Shown: positions 24,937 through 27,825 of the stretch, one piece after another | Position numbering within the stretch: the first letter of the stretch is position 1 | Layout of the letters: every line of letters starts with the position of its first letter | From: Tritrichomonas musculus | Lineage: Eukaryota > Parabasalia > Tritrichomonadida > Tritrichomonadidae | Length of the DNA: 27,825 bases | NCBI GenBank assembly: GCA_039105265.1 | Contig: JAPFFF010000283.1 | Location: 1 to 27,825, forward strand | Direction of reading: 5' to 3' | Notes under the pieces: generated by a model | Database searches by the model: none | Told to the model about the DNA's origin: nothing | The model's input: the letters and a program-made list of their open reading frames with translations, nothing else | Made by a program: the position numbers and the translations under genes

Positions 24937-25445
24937 TGTTTATTTTAAGATTAAAATCAAAAAATACATTGTCTTTAAATTAACAATTGTAGTTGAATAT
25001 TTTGGATCTTTTGATCCATTTTTACTATATGAAATGTAATTTAAGTATTCGTCTTTATTAACGTTTAATGTAATAAAATCAGTGTTATTTTCAAGTTCAT
25101 TAATAATATCATTGAAAGAAGATCTAGAATCAATAGAATCATTCAAACATTTTGCATTTAAATTCAATACTTTGTTTTTCATATATATTTGAAAAACTGA
25201 AAGGTAATTCATTTGTCATTATTTCACATATTATTAATCCAAATGAATAAACATCAGAAGCAGTTGTATATTTGTTTTCTTTTAGTATTTCAGGTGCACA
25301 ATAAAAATAAGATCCAAAAAGTTCTGATTCTTTTATATTTTTAATCTCGGCCATTTTTGGATAAAGAAATTGATCAAGCTACAATATTTTCTGGATTTAA
25401 ATTACGATGAAGAATTCCATTTTCGTGTAGGTATTCCATAAATAT
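24937..25445 (-). pseudogene. Protein kinase fragment (TKL-like), C-terminal lobe
   Basis: On the minus strand, in more than one frame, the order is: FMEYLHENGILHRNLNPENI (catalytic loop HRDLKPEN with both Asp and Lys changed to Asn), then FGSYFYCAPEIL and YTTASDVYSFGLIICEIMTN (APE motif and the following helix F Asp-Val-Tyr-Ser-Phe-Gly), then CLNDSIDSRSSFNDIINELE (the conserved Cys...Arg...SF near the domain end). The DFG motif is missing between the first two blocks, and the N-lobe is absent. At least two frame changes are present. This is a dead fragment of a host kinase of the kind abundant in T. vaginalis, joined at about 25,445-25,490 to the UBC pseudogene. Confidence 0.8.
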
Positions 25446-25489
25446 CGATAAGCTTCTTTGTATCGTTCCAATTTTTCCTTGTTGTTTTT

Positions 25490-26545
25490 CAAATCAACGC
25501 AGAAGATAGCGAATTTCGCCACTTAACTCGAGCACCGATTTATCGCTCCGATATCACTTATCGAGAGTATCGATGCAAACCCTTCCTTTGTCTGTTATGT
25601 TCGGATGGAATCGAAATAAATAACAATGCTGCCGATATTCAGATGAGAATTCGATGACTAAATAAAACCAAAAATCTTTGTGAAGAGAATCTTCAAATCC
25701 TTTGATTAAAACTCGCCAAACATCGGTTCGATCTTTAAGTGGAAATACTTTGATATCGTCGCTAATATTTGATTCGTTGATAACCTTTTTTAATTCATTG
25801 ATGACTCTCTTTTGATTCGGATGCATTGTATTTATTTCGCCTTTCCTTTTGACCAGAAACCGCGTATTTCGGACTCATTACAAATCTCGATTTATCCGCA
25901 AATTCGCTTGGCCTTATCTTGAGATATTTCAAGCTCCTTTAATGATTTGAAGTCACAGCGGTTAAAACCGGAGAATGAAATTCGTCGAATTTACGAAGAT
26001 TGACGCTGAAGAATTCTTCTTTGTTGAAAAATTCAATTCCATCATTGAATTTTCCGGCAAAGACGGTAACACGGCCTGCAAAACGAGAAAGTGCAGCGAG
26101 CTCTTTTGCGATCTAATCGGACACAATGACGCCATCGACTCTGATTTTATTCGAGAGAAGATAATTTGAGATCTCGGCCATTTCTTTCAGATTAGAGTTA
26201 TTCTTAAAGCAGCACATTTGGCATTTGTTATCTTTATTTGCTTCTCACATTAAACTTGCTGCTTGCCACATTGCTCTAAACATCGCCGTTCCTCCCCGTG
26301 GTTCTTCGTCCTTTTGAATCATTCGCTCCGCAAAGTTCGTTATGTGCGGATTCAAGTGATTTCGGACTTCAACTACAAAGATGCCGCGTGGTATCTGTCG
26401 CATGCCTGCGTGAACTTTTGTGAGGAAGTGAAGCGGTTATGACCGTTATCATATGGATCTGACATCGACCCCGACCAGTCGACGCATATGAACACTAATT
26501 GTGTCACTTTTTCGGAGTCAATTGTAGAAAGTGACTCATATGATT
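25490..26545 (-). pseudogene. vWA plus ubiquitin-conjugating (UBC) domain host gene, broken
   Basis: Read on the minus strand. A von Willebrand A domain begins with SEKVTQLVFICVDWSGSMSD (MIDAS DxSGS) near 26,460-26,525. It continues in another frame with EEPRGGTAMFRAMWQAAS (a GGT loop, about 26,270) and KIRVDGVIVSD ... LAALSRFAGRVTVFAG (about 26,030-26,140). An E2-like domain follows at 25,826-25,554: FPLKDRTDVWRVLIKGFED, then FRFHPNITDKGRVCIDTLDK, in which HPN and the catalytic Cys are kept. After a TGA it goes on as YRSDKSVLELSGEIRYLL. Several stops and frame changes break it. Base composition is more G+C-rich than its surroundings. The last E2 helices are missing at the junction with the kinase fragment. 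Confidence 0.7.
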
Positions 26546-26547
26546 TA

Positions 26548-27825
26548 GCCATTCGATTTAATGCTAGCATAATTATTTCTGGGCTAATAAGAAAATTTGC
26601 TTTATCCTGGCCAATTTCAATTTTTCAAAATCTAGATACAAAAGATAATTATCTAAATTCTGATATGAATGACCTTTCAAAGAACAAAATGCTAGCGAAA
26701 CAAATTAGCAGCACATATGGATGTTTAATATATGGATATTTTCACGAAGACAAAAAAGAATTTGTTAATTTTGGGCCAAAAATTGAACCAATTATAAACT
26801 ATTCAAAAAGTTTCAAAATAGCTGGTTTCAACTTTTTGATTGGTCTTTTTGAATTTTTCTGTAAACATCTAAATCATTTCGATAATGATAATGATAATGA
26901 TGCGTTACCTAATGTTGCATGCAAATGCATTGTATTATTGCAACAAATTGAGAAAAACCCAAAATTGAGAGTTTTGAATTTAATTGAGAGTATTTTTGAA
27001 TTACTTGATTCAATTTTGTTAATATTTCGAGGTTATTATGAAGATGTTAAGAATTTTTCTATTTCATGTTATCAAGAAAAATTACTGGAAATTTACCAAA
27101 GTCCAAAACTTTGTCGATCTTTTTATACTTTTATGAAGCGAATTTGAGAAGTTTATTTCTTAAACTTTTATATCACATTGTTTCAATTCCAAATTATACA
27201 AACAAAGATACATTGATTGCTGTTTATAAATATGCTTTTCTCGATTTAATTGAATTAATTCAATTTGTCTTAAAAAGTGAAACTTTTTCTGTGGATGAAT
27301 GGCAATACATAGATTTTATTTGTACCATAACTTACAAGTTGCAACTTAATATGAAAGGACAATATGTCAAAGATATTGATTGCTTTTTGCCTTTTTTTAA
27401 TTTATTTGAAAATTTGGCCATAACCGTTATTTTTTCTTATCAAAATGAACCTGCCTTCACAGATAGTATTTCTAACTTTCACTCAAATCCACAGCTTTTA
27501 ACGCACTATCTATCGTCCTGGTATCAATTTTTTCAATTTTTCTTAAATTTGAATAAAGATATTCAATTGAAAATATTTCAGGCGACTAAAGTGTGTCCAC
27601 TATTAGGAAAGTTAAAATTGTGAAAACTCATTCAATATTTCTATGAGCTTATTCAAAAAATACTTTCTTAATTGTGGATGCACTTTACAAGCATCGTTCA
27701 GAAATGTGTTGAATTTCTGTTTCATACAATTCATGAAGATTATGAATCTGCATTCAATGCATTATTTGAGAATAAAGATTTTCGTTTTGAGTTCTTGATA
27801 AATGTCGTCGAATTAACGGTATTTA
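26548..27825 (+). pseudogene. Large helical-repeat protein, possibly exportin-like, frameshifted and partial
   Basis: Coding-like sequence runs from near 26,548 to the right edge on the plus strand. Block one (to 27,147) includes IRKFALSWPISIFQNL, SKSFKIAGFNFLIGLFEFFC and RVLNLIESIFELLDSILLIF. A frame change between about 27,110 and 27,140 leads to block two: LRSLFLKLLYHIVSIPNYTN, LLTHYLSSWYQFFQFFLNLN and IFQATKVCPLLGKLKL. Past 27,623 further helical text appears (FLFHTIHEDYESAFNALF, FRFEFLINVVEL) with another stop. All is amphipathic helix, as in HEAT-repeat proteins; the HYLSSWYQFF segment recalls the exportin-7/RanBP16 group, but that is weak. Head to head with the vWA-UBC remnant. Confidence 0.5.

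Noticed and set aside
25975-26169. 64-residue plus-strand frame
   Set aside because: Antisense to the vWA part of the vWA-UBC remnant, whose minus-strand reading shows conserved domain text.

Overview
The window looks like a stretch of the Trichomonas vaginalis (parabasalid protist) genome or a very close relative. The reasons are: very high A+T; intronless genes; a Maverick/Polinton element with a protein-primed DNA polymerase; an ankyrin gene of the DUF3447 type; a pogo/Tigger-like DNA transposon; many small inverted-repeat elements; and candidate TCA-type initiators a few bases before some ATGs. The species call is an inference from these families, not a database result.

Bases 1 to about 13,644 are one Maverick/Polinton element running off the left edge. 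From left to right it carries a partial HNH endonuclease gene, a probable major capsid gene, a cluster of small open frames (one 43-residue membrane peptide among them), a packaging ATPase, an unknown 153-residue protein, a second HNH gene, a KilA-N protein and a 1594-residue family B polymerase with an HNH-like insert. The visible part looks whole; I see no clear break. The integrase and the other terminus must lie to the left. Its non-coding gaps are structured: a strict 65-bp array of constant blocks alternating with changing hairpins (6743-7000), a second hairpin-bearing array (8159-8427), an 18-bp palindrome, and an A+T box at a near-constant distance upstream of the non-structural genes.

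The right end of the Polinton appears to sit inside an older, already decayed ankyrin gene (13,645-15,313). Next come about 4 kb of gene-poor, A+T-rich sequence (15.3-19.4 kb). It holds a 29-bp tandem repeat, a 30-bp repeat, a 97-bp TA-flanked MITE, and a 1.7-kb element with CCACCCGGTCTTG ends into which a 383-bp fold-back element with a G+C-rich core has inserted.

Bases 19,440-22,482 are a complete-looking pogo-like transposon with a single 404-residue DDE transposase. It inserted at a TA inside one of two copies of a 167-bp repeat, and the other copy (19,127-19,293) preserves the empty site. Its 3' half holds a 111-bp tandem array.

From 22.6 kb to the right edge lies a graveyard: an inverted-repeat-bounded segment with a 149-bp MITE inside a small coiled-coil frame, a 58-base poly(A) run, then broken host genes. 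These are a protein-kinase 3' portion, a vWA plus ubiquitin-conjugating (UBC) gene, and, head to head with it, a helical-repeat protein that may be exportin-like.
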